The notes under the pieces are model-generated. The model saw only the letters and a program-made list of their open reading frames with translations. It was not told the DNA's origin and searched no databases. This document shows positions 24,434 through 48,149 of a stretch of DNA of 64,000 bases, one piece after another. This stretch comes from Thunnus maccoyii (lineage: Eukaryota; Chordata; Actinopteri; Scombriformes; Scombridae). Position 1 is the stretch's first letter. Every line of letters starts with the position of its first letter. The stretch is taken from assembly GCF_910596095.1 (NCBI RefSeq), contig NC_056546.1:13893425-13957424 (forward strand), read 5' to 3'. The translations under genes and the position numbers were made by a program.

Positions 24434-24569
24434 GAGGCACCACGTCAGACTCCATGATCCAAAGGATGCTGTCAGCTACTCTAACTAACTTCCTGGCCTG
24501 TCACTTTAACTGGGCTGGCAAGGGAATCAAGCAGCCATTCAGGCAAACCATTATACAAGACTGTGTTTG
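24434..24569 (+). pseudogene. DUF4806-like C-terminal exon
   Basis: Starts after TTGTATTGTAG and ends before a GTGAGT donor. Codes GGTTSDSMIQRML, then LACHFNWAGKGIKQPF, which is the most recognisable DUF4806 signature (FNW.G.G.K..F). It is the last part of the EnSpm relic that I can recognise. Whether the protein is still made is unknown; the element as a whole is broken. Confidence 0.65.
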
Positions 24570-24571
24570 GT

Positions 24572-26519
24572 GAGTTTCCTCCCCTGTACACTGTGTAATA
24601 GGTTAAGTTTAGGGAGTTGGAATCAGGTGATTGCTAAAATGCAAGTTAAAAGAAAAGATAAAACATGTTAATTGGTGAGTTTTAGAGGTGCTCGAAGGCA
24701 GATTTTATTACCTTTGGACAGAGCCAAACTAGCTGTTCACTTGTCTGGTCTTTATGCTATGCTAGGCTAACTGGCTGCTGGCTGTAGCTCCACAGGCATG
24801 AGAGTGGTATTGATCGTCTTATCTATCTCTTGGCAAGAAAGCATATGAGCATATTTTCCAAACTTTTTCATTTAAATGTAAGAACGTCAGCTGACATACA
24901 AATGATGTCAGTGGATCCTGGTGCATCAGAATATTTGAATAATCGATAGCTATGGTACTATATACAGATGTGGGTGTGTGTGTGTAGGAAAACAGACAAA
25001 AACAAAATGGTTGACTCAGAATAGTGGCTGGGACCACATGGTACGTGTGAGAAGTAAACTAAGAAAACTACAAATAAGATGGCGGAATCATAGAAAAACT
25101 ACAAACAAGATGGCGAAATCAAAGATGGCTGCTGGGATCGCATGGCATGTGAAGAGCCAAAAGAGAGAGAGTGCATGTTTATTTGTTCTTCTGTTCTTCC
25201 GTGCGTTCCACGTGCACAAGCATGAACACATGTATTAGGTCAGAAACAAAAGAGGGTATAAAGCAGGAGCTTTGAGTTTTCTCTAAGCATGTGTCTATGA
25301 TAAGGCCAATTCGTATAGGATAAAGGCGCCAGGTTAGAAAAGAGGATAGTTAGTCTACATGCAAGATATGGTAGTTGCTGGATGTAGCTCCAGTTCTATG
25401 AATTTGTGTGTAAAGCATAAACTAACATCAACTTAGCGGTGTAGCTACTCAATAACCTAACTGTAAAAGGACATTACAATAACAAAGCTCAGTGAATAAC
25501 GTTAAACCAAATCAATACATGTACACTGACAACGTTAAACAATCTTGTGCTTAGCCATTTGCCGTTGCTCAGCTCTGCTCTGCTATGCCCAGTATGTTAC
25601 CAAGTCCATGGAGGGAGAGAGATACTTTGGCTTGCTGCTTTGTTCTGTCCAGTGAGCTGCAGGCTTGCGCGGCTTCCTGGAGGAGTACAGGCCGGTCTTG
25701 CTGCCGGCTTCCGTGTTGCTGAGGAGATCAGCTGTGCTGGCAGTGCAGCTTCTGTGTCATAGCCGCTGGCGCTCAATAAACTTGTTTACTGAATCTTAGG
25801 CAGGCTCTTGTGTCGCTGCTGTTAAGAAAAGAGTTCAGTGCAGTCTGCTCCGAGCAGGCCACACAGAGGTCAGAGAGCTGTATCTCATGCTGCAGTGAAG
25901 AGCGTGGGCAGAGAAGAGAGGGAGAGCCAAGCAGTCGCTGCTGCACCCGCAGCAGCAGTGAAGAGAAGACAGCCCAGGAGAAGAGACAGGGAACAAAGGC
26001 CAGCTGGCCCTTTTATTGACCTGGGGATGTCACGGGTCATAGGTCACACTGACCAATGGGGATTGGCTGAGGGTCCAGGTTACAGTTACAGGAAATGACT
26101 GTTTACATTTCACAATAAAAGTACAGTTTAAGTCATACAAGTGAATGAATTCCTCTATGGAGCCCTAAGAGGCCCCACAAGGGTGGCCCTGTGTCCCTCT
26201 TTGTCATTTTTTCATGTCTAAACCAGCCACCGGCTCTGTGCAGAAAGAAACTTAGCTTAACTTGTCTTTTACAGCTGCCACTCAGCAAAAAACAGTCATA
26301 ATGAGCACTTTCAATTTGGCTTCAATGTCAGGTGTCCACGCACATTCAATACTTCTGCCTAACGACATTTCAATGTTTCAATCTGATTTTGCTATCTAAC
26401 TAATGCTTACTTATGGATATAGATATTGCTCTGTAAGTGGCTTTACTGAGCGAATTTGCTGATTTTTTAATTCTTGAGTGTGACAGTACATTCTTGACCA
26501 TAAAAATTGGTAGTTTCAT
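24572..26519. other. intergenic DNA with repeat fragments, no host gene seen
   Basis: Holds a reverse copy of the dispersed repeat seen at 17.9 kb (24660-24860), then unique-looking sequence with a TATAAA at about 25257 and an AATAAA at 25775-25780 on the plus strand. The plus-strand open frames at 25.5-26.1 kb have no recognisable domain. Two ACAAGATGGCG-like repeats lie near 25078 and 25108. Confidence 0.45.
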
Positions 26520-26700
26520 CGAATAATCTTGATCCCAGTGAGCATTTTCCCATTGAGCAATTTCACTGTTGCAAATCCCAGTGAAATAGAGTCTAGCAAA
26601 GGATTATTCCCACACTGGGCCTCAAACCCTAGTCTCCCAGACCACAGACAACTGCACTGACCACTCAGCCAAAGCTCAGCTCTGCCAGATACACAGACAC
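26520..26700 (-). mobile_element. tRNA-derived SINE (Ser/Leu-like head)
   Basis: On the minus strand a box A-like motif (TGGCTGAGTGGTC, complement of 26659-26671) is followed by a box B-like motif (GGTTTGAGGCC, complement of 26618-26628). The head resembles type II tRNAs (Ser/Leu). About 100 bp of body follows. The cloverleaf is degenerate, so this is a SINE and not a tRNA gene. Confidence 0.5.
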
Positions 26701-28344
26701 ATCCTTCACACAGAGACAGACAGCAGAGTGGAGCAGAGGAGAGAGACAGACATAACAATGTAATGTCACTACACTACAAGTCCCAACCCACACGCTGTTA
26801 TTCGACATGTTTTTTTTCTTCCTGAAAACAAATCATATTTAAAGTATTTGTACAAAATAAATATTCGTAGCTACCCACTATTTGGGTAATAATAATATTT
26901 TCTGAATACTGTATTTGGATTCTGCTCCACCTGTACTATATACTTTCATATATATGACATTTTATATGAAACATTAAATGCATTGAAATAATATCTTTGT
27001 GTAGACCACATTGCCCACCAGTGCAATCTGACTTTGGAGAAATACCTTCACACTAATAAATATTGTCTCTCTTTCAAGCAAAACTGAACAAATAATCAAA
27101 ATGATTAAACAGATTTGTGTTTTGTGACACGTTGGTGTTGTAACCACATTTTAGCTGGTAGAGAAGAGGGCGAAAAGAGGTCTTCAGACTGAATATCACC
27201 CAGTTTTCAATTAGAAATCAACATTGAAATCCCCGTTGGTGCTCACTGGGATACCTCAAGGTCCACTTGCTAGCTTTGGATGGATTTTGTCAGCTGTGGT
27301 TTAAAGTTCAGGAGAAACCTAGTAATTGAACATTGTATCAGATAAATTTATGACTTTTCTCTACTGATGCCAGCATTATTCTACATTTTAAAATTAATTA
27401 TTGTCCTACAATTGTTACTTGTCGCCCCAATCATTGAAAGTTACATAGGCTTGCTTTAAACCACTAGAAAAGCAATGCTGAATGTTGCAGACCAATCTCT
27501 GGATGAAGGTGATCACTTGAAAGTCATGCGCAAGCTCTCAAAATGTACTGTACATGTCTATTTGATGCATCGCATACTGCAAAACCCTGAGGCGGTTTCT
27601 CTTCTCTGAAACTCTGAAAGTTTTCAGTACCATTTCTAACTTTCACTCTCCAGCGCAAACACTAATATCGGTCTTGTCCATCAGTCGTTCTCACATCAGT
27701 CATTTTGAGATAATGACTCTCAGCTGGGTGAGACTGAGAGTGGAGCGACGCGGAGGCTGAGCAGAGTATCAGCTCCCTTGCTTGTTCTTGGTATATAAGG
27801 ATGAGATGGGGATGAGAAGTGCGCGGGTAACTATCAGTTATCAGTGTGAGGATTAGGGACTGTCATCAGCAGCCATATGCCTCATATTACCCTCCTGATG
27901 ACACTAGATGGAGAGAGGGAAGAGAGCGAGGAGGAGGAGGAGGCTTGGGGGATGGATTACGCCCGCTCTAAGATTTCAGGGTAGAAGTCAGGTAGAGAAC
28001 AGAGCCTGTCAAAGTAAAGTCTGATAAATGCGAAGACTTCCATTCCCTCTTGTGGAGGATATATGGTGTATGTATGTACACTTTACAAATTCACCCTGAT
28101 ACACATTAAAGCCCTGCAGCAGGAGCACTTTTCACTACTGGGTTCCTATCACAGAAAGCCAAGCTAAACACAATGCAAGTTCCTGTCGTGCAAATATGTG
28201 TGTGTGCATACATGTGCTGGCTGTATCTATGTAGAGCCCTATGGTAAAGCTGATACGCTTCTTTCCGTGTTTTTTGCCTCTGGCTATGCATGTTGGCTAT
28301 TATTCAGTACAATGGACACATATGTGCTCCTCATTGATCACATA

Positions 28345-28425
28345 AAGAGAATAAGTGTGTGTGTGTGTGTGCACGTGTGTGTGCACGTGTGTGTGTGTGT
28401 GCCTGCGCATGTGTGTGTACGTGTG
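28345..28425. repeat. (GT)n-rich microsatellite
   Basis: GTGTGTGT runs broken by GCACGT and CATGT units over about 80 bp. The 163-codon plus-strand frame across it is mostly translated repeat. Confidence 0.9.
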
Positions 28426-28559
28426 TTGAGGAAGGGGAGGGGTCAGCAACGACAGCAATACAGTAAGTGTTTCCATGTGCTTTCCTTATTCATGAAGACA
28501 CACATAAACACACACAAACTGACAAGCATGCTGGCATATCCATGTCAACAAAAACACAA

Positions 28560-28590
<31 letters not shown>

Positions 28591-29706
28591 GAGAGCTCAT
28601 GTGACTCATTAGGTGACTCAAGTCTTGACAGTAAAATAACATCTGTAAACATTTACCGTATATTCATTAACAGTTGGTCCAACTCATGACGAGAAGCACT
28701 TTAATGGGCTCTCATCAAATGCACCTTGCCAACTAACTTGTCCAATGCATGTCTACGTGTTTCCAAACATCTCCTTCTTCTTCATCTTCTTCTTCCCAAT
28801 TCCACTTCCTCATTCAGCATAGTTCCTGTGTGCTATCGCGGGGCTATTTCGGTGCATTCACACAGAAAGAGAAACCGTGCAGAGGATTTACTGATAGTGG
28901 GATCAAGTTCATAATGACCTTATTTTAGTAGTCTGATACTTTTAAAGGGCTGCTAAAAGGATTGAGGAGTGATGATTTAAAACATTTAATATATTCTTAT
29001 TAAGGTTTACTTAGATTTATGCTGTTTGGATCAGATTTGATCAGATGGTCAGATTATGATTTTTTTATGCAATGCAGATTGAATCTTCTGTTGCTTTTGA
29101 TCATAAGGTATTCATGAAGTTGGACCTAAGAGAGATTAATCAAGATTTGTGCCTTAAAAACAGCAAAAAATACTGATTAAAATTACAATACAAGTGTTAT
29201 ATTTTATTTAATCTCCTTCAAAGAAAAGCTGGATGGGATTCAACCTTTATTGTAGTGAATTAATTGAAAAAAATCTACAAGAAATGAAGTGTTTCTACAT
29301 CTCTAGGCGTCAATGGTTTCCATATTCCAGTCCTAGTGAGCCAGCTTGCATAATAACCAGAGTGGATGCACAAGTAATCAAAGCACTTATGTGGTCTTTA
29401 TCTTATCCATAGTCATTTGTTATGAACATAAAGTTTGCATGACATCTCCTCTCCAAAATACTTCCATATTAGCATCATTACGCTGGCATGCTCCACGACT
29501 GATTGAGCGTGTTTGCTAGTTTTCCTCGTCAGCCGCCGCAGCAGACCACCAAAGAGGAGAGGAGAGGCAGAGAGGCACTTAGCATGTAAAAAGACCATAT
29601 GTGTGAGCATGAGTGTGGGCACAGAGAAATGATATGCCTGTGGTCCTGACTGGGCTTATGTGAGTCTGTGGGAGGCAGAGTATGACTTTGTACATACTGA
29701 AGCATA

Positions 29707-29707
<1 letters not shown>

Positions 29708-29740
<33 letters not shown>
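29708..29740. repeat. (GT)n microsatellite
   Basis: About 16 perfect GT units. A compound TGTG-(TC)n-(GT)n tract follows at 29806-29888. Confidence 0.95.
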
Positions 29741-29741
<1 letters not shown>

Positions 29742-29805
29742 ACTTTTTCCACAGGCTGTCACTCGTGCTGCTGCTGCTGCCGAGCCTTTGCTAACTTACT
29801 GTGCC

Positions 29806-29848
29806 TGTGTGTGTGAGTGTGTGTTTCTCTCTCTCTCTCTCTCTCTCT

Positions 29849-29888
<40 letters not shown>
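29806..29888. repeat. compound (TG)(TC)(TG) microsatellite
   Basis: Short TG run, then about nine TC units, then about 16 GT units. Explains all overlapping open frames on both strands. Confidence 0.95.
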
Positions 29889-29890
<2 letters not shown>

Positions 29891-30644
29891 AAGCTTTTGT
29901 TTAATTTCTACTTCCTGTTTTATTCTTGGCCTAATCCAAACGCAACACAGCTGTGCAGTCAGCCAGAGAAAGAGGGCTTGGGGGATGGGTTGCCAGGTCC
30001 TGGTGAGTGCAGCCATGCTCTACAACTGCTACCAACAGATGGAAGGGAAATGGGGTTACCAGCTTGGGCTTATCTTCTCTTTGTAGGCCAGACTGACCCC
30101 CTCCCCCTCATACTCCCCCAGCCCCTCATGTGGTCATAATACTATACTTAAATCTCTATATTTTGGTGTTAGCTTTTTTTTTCTTCTTTTTACAGTAGTT
30201 GTAGCTTGGACTATGGAAGGTCACTCCCGCCAGGAAAACAAATAACAAAAATAAACAGTCAAGATTACGAAATTCATTTTGAAATTCATTTCATTTACAA
30301 TCCAACAATTTTTATTTACTATCTCATAATTTTGCTCTTGGTACGATTCATTTGAGCAGATATGAACACAGCAATCGCACTTAGGTGTGGACCAAAACAC
30401 CCACATTGAGACCGTTTCAAGGAAGTGGAGCGGTTTGTTTGTGGTGGAAACGTCACACCACCTCAACCCTGACACAAATACAAGACGTACTTAGTTTTAG
30501 CTAAATAGCACGCATAGCTGGGATGTGTATGAGCGAAATCAACGGTTGCTAGCAGCTAGCCGGAGAATGAAACAAAGTGGACTAGCAGCGATGTACATTG
30601 CCTTCTTGAGATTTTGGAAGACAGGACCTTCTTCAGACTTCCCC

Positions 30645-30890
30645 AGTAGATTAGTCGAAAATTAATCAGTAACTATTCTGATAATCAAATAATCATTTAA
30701 GTCATATTTTAAGCAAAAATGACAAATATTTAGTGGTTGTAGCTTCTCAAATGTGAGGATTTGAATCTTTTCTGTGTCATACATGATAGTAAACTGAATA
30801 TCTTTGGATTTTGCACTGTGGATTGGATAAAACAGGATAATTGAAGACGTCTCTTTGAGCTTCAAGAAATTATGACGGCCCCAGACTAAT
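30645..30890. mobile_element. partial hAT-like MITE
   Basis: Starts GATTAGTCGAAAATTAATC and continues with ATAATCATTTAAGTCATATT and ACTGAATATCTTTGGAT, the interior of the family seen intact at 34923-35260. The far end is missing. Confidence 0.55.
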
Positions 30891-31588
30891 GAGAGGCGTG
30901 AACGTGGATTTCAATGGTGCTTTTTGGTTGGCTTTTACTAACTCATCCACTGATTTGGACCAGAGCAAATGCACAATAGATTTGAAAACACCCTTAATAA
31001 GTGTGGAAAAACTAAATTTTGACTTTTGACTGGCCATCTTATACGTTTGATTTGCTATCTTATAATTGTCACTCAGTAAGTGTGCGAGAAGTGTGTCCGA
31101 CTTAGGAAGTAAAATTTGACTTACTATTATTTCATTACTTTGACTCACTATCTCATACTTTTATAAGTAAAATTTCTTACATACTATGAGTATTTCTATT
31201 TTTATGAGGCCTTTTTCTGGCGGCAACTGGCTTCCATATAGGCTTACAATACAACACAATACAAACACAATTTCACATCATACACTAAAAAAATGTATCG
31301 TATTGTATCCTTATCTGCCCGGATTTATAATATATCACCCACATAATCGAGTAAAGTTCAGATTCAAATATACAAAGCAAACATTCCTCCAAATCTCCTG
31401 TTTCTCCGTCTTTGTCTCATCTCAAGAGAGGTGTTGATGCAGAAAAATCAAACAAACCTTTAGAGGAGCTGATGCTCAAGGCATACAAATGAAGCTGTAT
31501 ATTGATTAGATTAATATTTCAGATGCTGCTGCTACTGCTGCTGTGTCTGTGTTTGTGTATGTGATGAGGAGGGCAATCAAAAGCAAAG

Positions 31589-31921
31589 ATGTGGGCTCAA
31601 ACTCTACTGAAGTCGGCCCTCTTCGTTCTCTTCAGTCTTGCCTGCCTGTGGAGAGCTGAGGCATCTCTCTGGTCTCTCTCAACCCAGCACAGCACATTCA
31701 TTATTAATCTACCAGAGTCTCTCCCTCCCTCTCAGTTCAGCCAATTACAGTCGGGCCCCTGCGACTGCTGCCTGTCTCATTCGCCGCTGCACTGGTTGGC
31801 TTTGATGTCTCTATCAACACGAAAGAGCTGGGGACAAAGTCTTAATAGAGCAGAAGGGGATTATGTGACTGCCTGCCTCTGGGGGTGGAACATTTCTTTA
31901 AAAAAATATATGTATGTTTAA
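31589..31921 (+). CDS. unrecognised open frame with signal-like start
   Basis: A frame of 110 codons starts MWAQTLLKSALFVLFSLACL, a plausible secretory signal, but the rest (rich in S, L, Q) matches no family I know and has no conserved cysteine pattern. It overlaps unique, complex-looking sequence. Most likely chance; listed because of the hydrophobic start. Confidence 0.1.
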   Translation: MWAQTLLKSALFVLFSLACLWRAEASLWSLSTQHSTFIINLPESLPPSQFSQLQSGPCDCCLSHSPLHWLALMSLSTRKSWGQSLNRAEGDYVTACLWGWNISLKKYMYV

Positions 31922-33535
31922 TTCATACTTTATTTTATTATCAGGAGACTCCGGGGTATGCTCTAGCCAGGGTCTTGCCACTCTCTGCTCTCCTATCACA
32001 GTGACATGGTCGTTAATCCTGTTACTCTTTCATTTGGGGAGTCGCACAAGCCTGCAAGCAGAGCAGCCTCGTCTCCCAGAGGCCTCCCTCCTGGGCTGGT
32101 AGCCTTTCCTTCCTCTGCTCATTTCATCTGGAGAACGCCTTGATTAACCAGCAGCAGCCACTCTGCATGCAACGCTGATGGTTGGATATGAGGTCGGGCT
32201 GCTTTTGACTCACAAATATTCATGTTTTTTTTTTGTTTTTTTTTAAAATCAAGGTTCAGAGGTCAGTTTGCTTTAAAATCAGCCAGGAAATGAACTGTTA
32301 CTTGGCTGAAACACAAAATAAAAACTCTCCATTTGATCTGTAAACAAAGTAAAAGCTCAATTGTGTGTACATCAATTACCAGTCAAGTCAAATTGAAAGC
32401 AGAACTCTCAAAACTAGATTCATTTTCTCACCGACCACAGACTGGCACTAATGTAGATGCTCAGCTCAATGGTTGAGTCACTGTTATTTGTTTGAAGTGG
32501 GCTCTACGCCCTCAGTTGAACTTTTAATAATAAGCCTTCCATCACTTCCCTACCTCAGGTCCCACCTGCTATTTGCAGTGCTGACCTTTAAAGCAGGAAG
32601 TTACTGTTAACACAGCTCCAGCAGCTGCAACGACAACCTGCTTTACAGCATTTTTCTCATCAAGCGCAGCACAGCGCTCGTGCACTTTTTCCCTCCCCGT
32701 CAACCACCATCTCACACATGCTAGAGTTTAGTTTACGGGGTCTGGGTTATGACTTCAGCTGACAGCGTCGGTGTCAAGTTAAAAGACTGCACTGGCCTCG
32801 CCGTTCAGTGACAACTGCATATTAGAAATATTCATTTTCATTCTGCATGATTTTCATTAACTGACAGCAGTGAAGGGAATAGATTACATAAACCTCTGAT
32901 GTAATTTTCTGAGCATGACTCAAAGCACTGGGGAACCCCACGCAGAAGACACATCTCAAAGCTGGTTTCTTTAAGAAAAGACAACATTGCATACATTTAT
33001 TAGGGATGGACGCCAATTCCAATACATGCAAATCACCATTGTCCTTTAAATGTAGTGTTGACATTATTGCAAACACTTGTCTCCCTGCTGTTTTGTGTAT
33101 TATATTTTTATTATCTTAGGATAAAAAAAAACATTAACAATTACATGGGATGCCTTGTTCTGCATAATTTAACGTATACACAGTGGGAACAGGAATGGCA
33201 ATGCTTTAGACATCATCACAGCCTCTTCATAACCCCGCCCACCCCCAACCCACTGCCCGCATGCAGTTTGCACTGCACAAAGGCCAAAAGTCACGTGAGA
33301 CAGCCTGCAAAGAGCACAAGAAGCATTCACAGTAAAGGAGGATAGGAAGGAGGATAGGATGGAGGGGAGGGAAGAGTAAAAGATGAGAGGGAGAAGGGGA
33401 GGAGGAGAAGAGAGGGAGTGAAACAAAGTGACTGCAGCACTGGCCTTGGTTTAGACAGGAGAAGGAGCAGCATAGTCCTAGTATATCATTCAAACTTCTC
33501 CCACACTTCAACTCCCGTCTCCTGATTGTGGTACT

Positions 33536-33927
33536 CTTTCCATTGTCTTTGACACAAAAAAGTTTGTTTGTTTATATATGCATGTATATATGTATATACA
33601 TATACGTATGTATATATATATAAACATTTTTATAGCTACAGCACCTTTTCCCATGGGGCAACAGTGTCAATACCTCGCACATGGTACATGGCCGTGCCAA
33701 AGAAAAAAAAAGAAAAATAACAAAAGAAAAAAAACAAAAACAACAAAAAAAAACAATATATTGGTCAAGATATTTATCTTTTTTTTCCCTAAAATTGGCA
33801 TTTGACATGATGATATTCTATTGCCGTCTGGGGAGGGAAGGGACAAACGTTCTTCTTTTGAGTTTATATTCAAGTTTTCTCCTTTTTTTCTGGTGTATAA
33901 TTTCTTCTTTTCCTGTTTAAAAAGAGT
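33536..33927 (-). other. pten: pten 3' UTR, proximal part
   Basis: Blocks resemble the human PTEN 3' UTR as I remember it: AAAAGGTGCTGTAGCT (complement near 33633-33648) and TTTTTTGTGTCAAAGACA (complement near 33544-33562). Between them lies a TA-rich repeat (33571-33625) and before them an A/T-rich stretch. An AATAAA on the minus strand occurs at 33107-33112, so the UTR may reach about 33.1 kb. Confidence 0.6.
33571..33625. repeat. ATATAC/TATATA repeat in the pten 3' UTR
   Basis: Alternating ATATGCATGTATATATGT and TATATACATATACGTATG units ending in a pure TA run. It separates two blocks that I recognise from the human 3' UTR, so it is a lineage insertion or expansion. Confidence 0.8.
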
Positions 33928-46080
<12,153 letters not shown>

Positions 46081-48149
46081 TTAGGGAAGTTTCTAACATA
46101 ATGTCACTTTTTCGCGGTTTAAACTGTCATTTCAAGCTATAGAAAACATATAATTGTAAACTATAAGACATTTATTACGTTTACAATGGAATATTAATAT
46201 ACTTTGCTGTACCTTTATTGCCCCCTACATAAAATCTCGGCAAATCAAATCTTAAATGACACCAGTGTTGTTAATTGTATAAGCCATAGACGCAAATGTT
46301 GTTTTCATTGAAGCACAATTTCAGTGGGGGAAGAAACACATTATATTACACGTAATTAGATTGAAGACACATTCATAGCCTACATTTGCATGACAACAGA
46401 ACAATAAATACACAGACAAATAGATTATAATCATCAGTATTAATAAAAAATGTTAATGATAGGGATGTAACCAAAGTATCAATATGAGGTAATGTTTTAT
46501 AGGGTTTGGATTAGAGCTGAAAAAATTAGTTGATCCACAGAAAATCTAATTTTTTTTAAAGTGCCAACAATTCACTGGATCCAACTACTAAAATGTAAAT
46601 ATTTAATGGGTTTCTTATACTTCTAATGATGAATATCTTTGTTTTTGGACTGTTTTGTGAAGATATCATCTTGGACTGTGGGAAATTATGAGGGGGATTT
46701 TTCCCCTATTTTCTGACATTTTATAGACCAAACTGATGAACTGATTAAACAATCTAATCAACAGATTAATCAATAACAAAATAATCTTATGATTGCAGCT
46801 CCACCACACCAGCAAAAATAAATAAATAATTAAAAAAAAAAAAAAAAGAATGCATCTGATGATCTGCCTTTCAGAAACTGGCTGTGGATGCAGGGCCCAT
46901 TACTATTCCAGCCAAACAGCACCAGCTACAGAGCGAGAGGAGCTTCACAACCATACTGCAAAATAATTGAAGACACAATAACATCAACTACACATAATCA
47001 TCAGTCTACATCTAGAAATCTACTCAATCCATTCCATGCAACATCACAATACCATTTCAAAATCTGTAATAACTAATTGATATTTTCATATTCAAATAAG
47101 TAGACATGAGCATCAGCTCTCATGCCAGAGCTGAACGTAGGGTCAGAATATATTCAGACATACTGTATAAGGTCTGTAGGACACTGACCATATTCTAAGA
47201 TTTACACCAGGAGCTGTCCTTGTCATTTCTTAGTGACATGACATGTTGGATGTACAGTAGTTGGAGATGTTTATTAAGTACTGAGAGTGCAGTTCAGCAG
47301 ATTTAAATGGGGTTACCTGGAACATTGCAGATTAAATGATCTGATCCCATGTAAGGCTAATTAGAAATCTGCTTCTTACAGGAGAGACTGGGTCTCCTCA
47401 TAGCAATGTAAGCCCTCACAGCTTAATGTCTGGCAAAATTAATCAGTCCTTCAAGTTCATTCAACCATCTCTTAAGTATAATTTGAACGTGTCTCAGGAT
47501 CTCTTTAATCTATTATAAAAGATCGATCTGGCGTAGCCAACCCAGTGTCGACTCCATGTTTCCCAGCATGTGAACACACAACATAAGATCATTTCAAAGA
47601 ATACTGGCATTGTTGATTTGCTGCAAGTTGTGAAATTTTAATCAAAGTTCATGCCAATAGTAAATCTGATTGTTTTGGGATTGTTTTTCAGATCAGAGAG
47701 CCACAGATAAGTCTATATGGGTCTGATCTCAGTAAGTGAAGTTATCATGATGAGTGCAGTTATCAAACTGATCTACTGTCAGAGAAATCTCTGTGACCTT
47801 TTACACGCATCACAGCGGTTTCTCATTCATCAGGTTTTTGTGTGTGTGTGTGTATGTATGTGTGTGTGTTTCCCTGTACCAGCTTTTGCCAGCAGATGGC
47901 AGCAGTGCACTTTTGGCTTTGCAGGCTCAGAGTGGCACATTGGTCAGCCTACTTCAACCTTTAACCTTCAGTTGATAAGCGTGGACCTTGCACAGACAGA
48001 CGTTAATGTAAGGTATGTTGCGTAACCAGCGGCACTCACACAACATCAGGACAGAGATATGACAGGAAACATGTATCCATTTCATTGAAGGACACAGGTT
48101 TAGGTTACATAACACAATATCCCAGTATTAGTCAGTCAGCAATGATTCA
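46081..48149. other. intergenic DNA between papss2 and pten
   Basis: About 2 kb with a hAT-like MITE (46513-46803), an A-run (46830-46847) and a GT tract (47836-47868). I searched for ATAD1, which lies here in mammals, and saw no exon of it. Confidence 0.6.
46513..46803. mobile_element. hAT-like MITE
   Basis: Starts TTAGAGCTGAAAAAATTAGT and ends AATAATCTTATGATTGCAGC. The interior has TTTCTGACATTTTATAGACC and AACTGATTAAACAATC, matching the family seen at 34923-35260. Confidence 0.65.

Larger units (their letters stand above)
26701..33535. other. intergenic DNA upstream of the pten 3' end, no gene seen
   Basis: About 6.8 kb. Contains GT/CA microsatellites (28345-28425, 28556-28586, 29708-29740, 29806-29888), a partial hAT MITE (about 30645-30890), and a purine-rich tract at about 33320-33420. 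Non-repetitive, moderately GC-rich stretches occur at about 27680-27990, 31480-32200 and 32560-32830 and could be regulatory. A 110-codon frame at 31589-31921 has a signal-peptide-like start but no known domain. Confidence 0.45.

Noticed and set aside
28198..28689. 163-codon plus-strand open frame
   Set aside because: Most of it translates GT and CA microsatellites (CVCVHVCV and THTHTH patterns); no domain and no splice context.
46081..48149. Possible ATAD1 or KLLN between papss2 and pten
   Set aside because: No exon resembling an AAA ATPase was found on either strand; the gap is filled by a MITE and AT-rich DNA.
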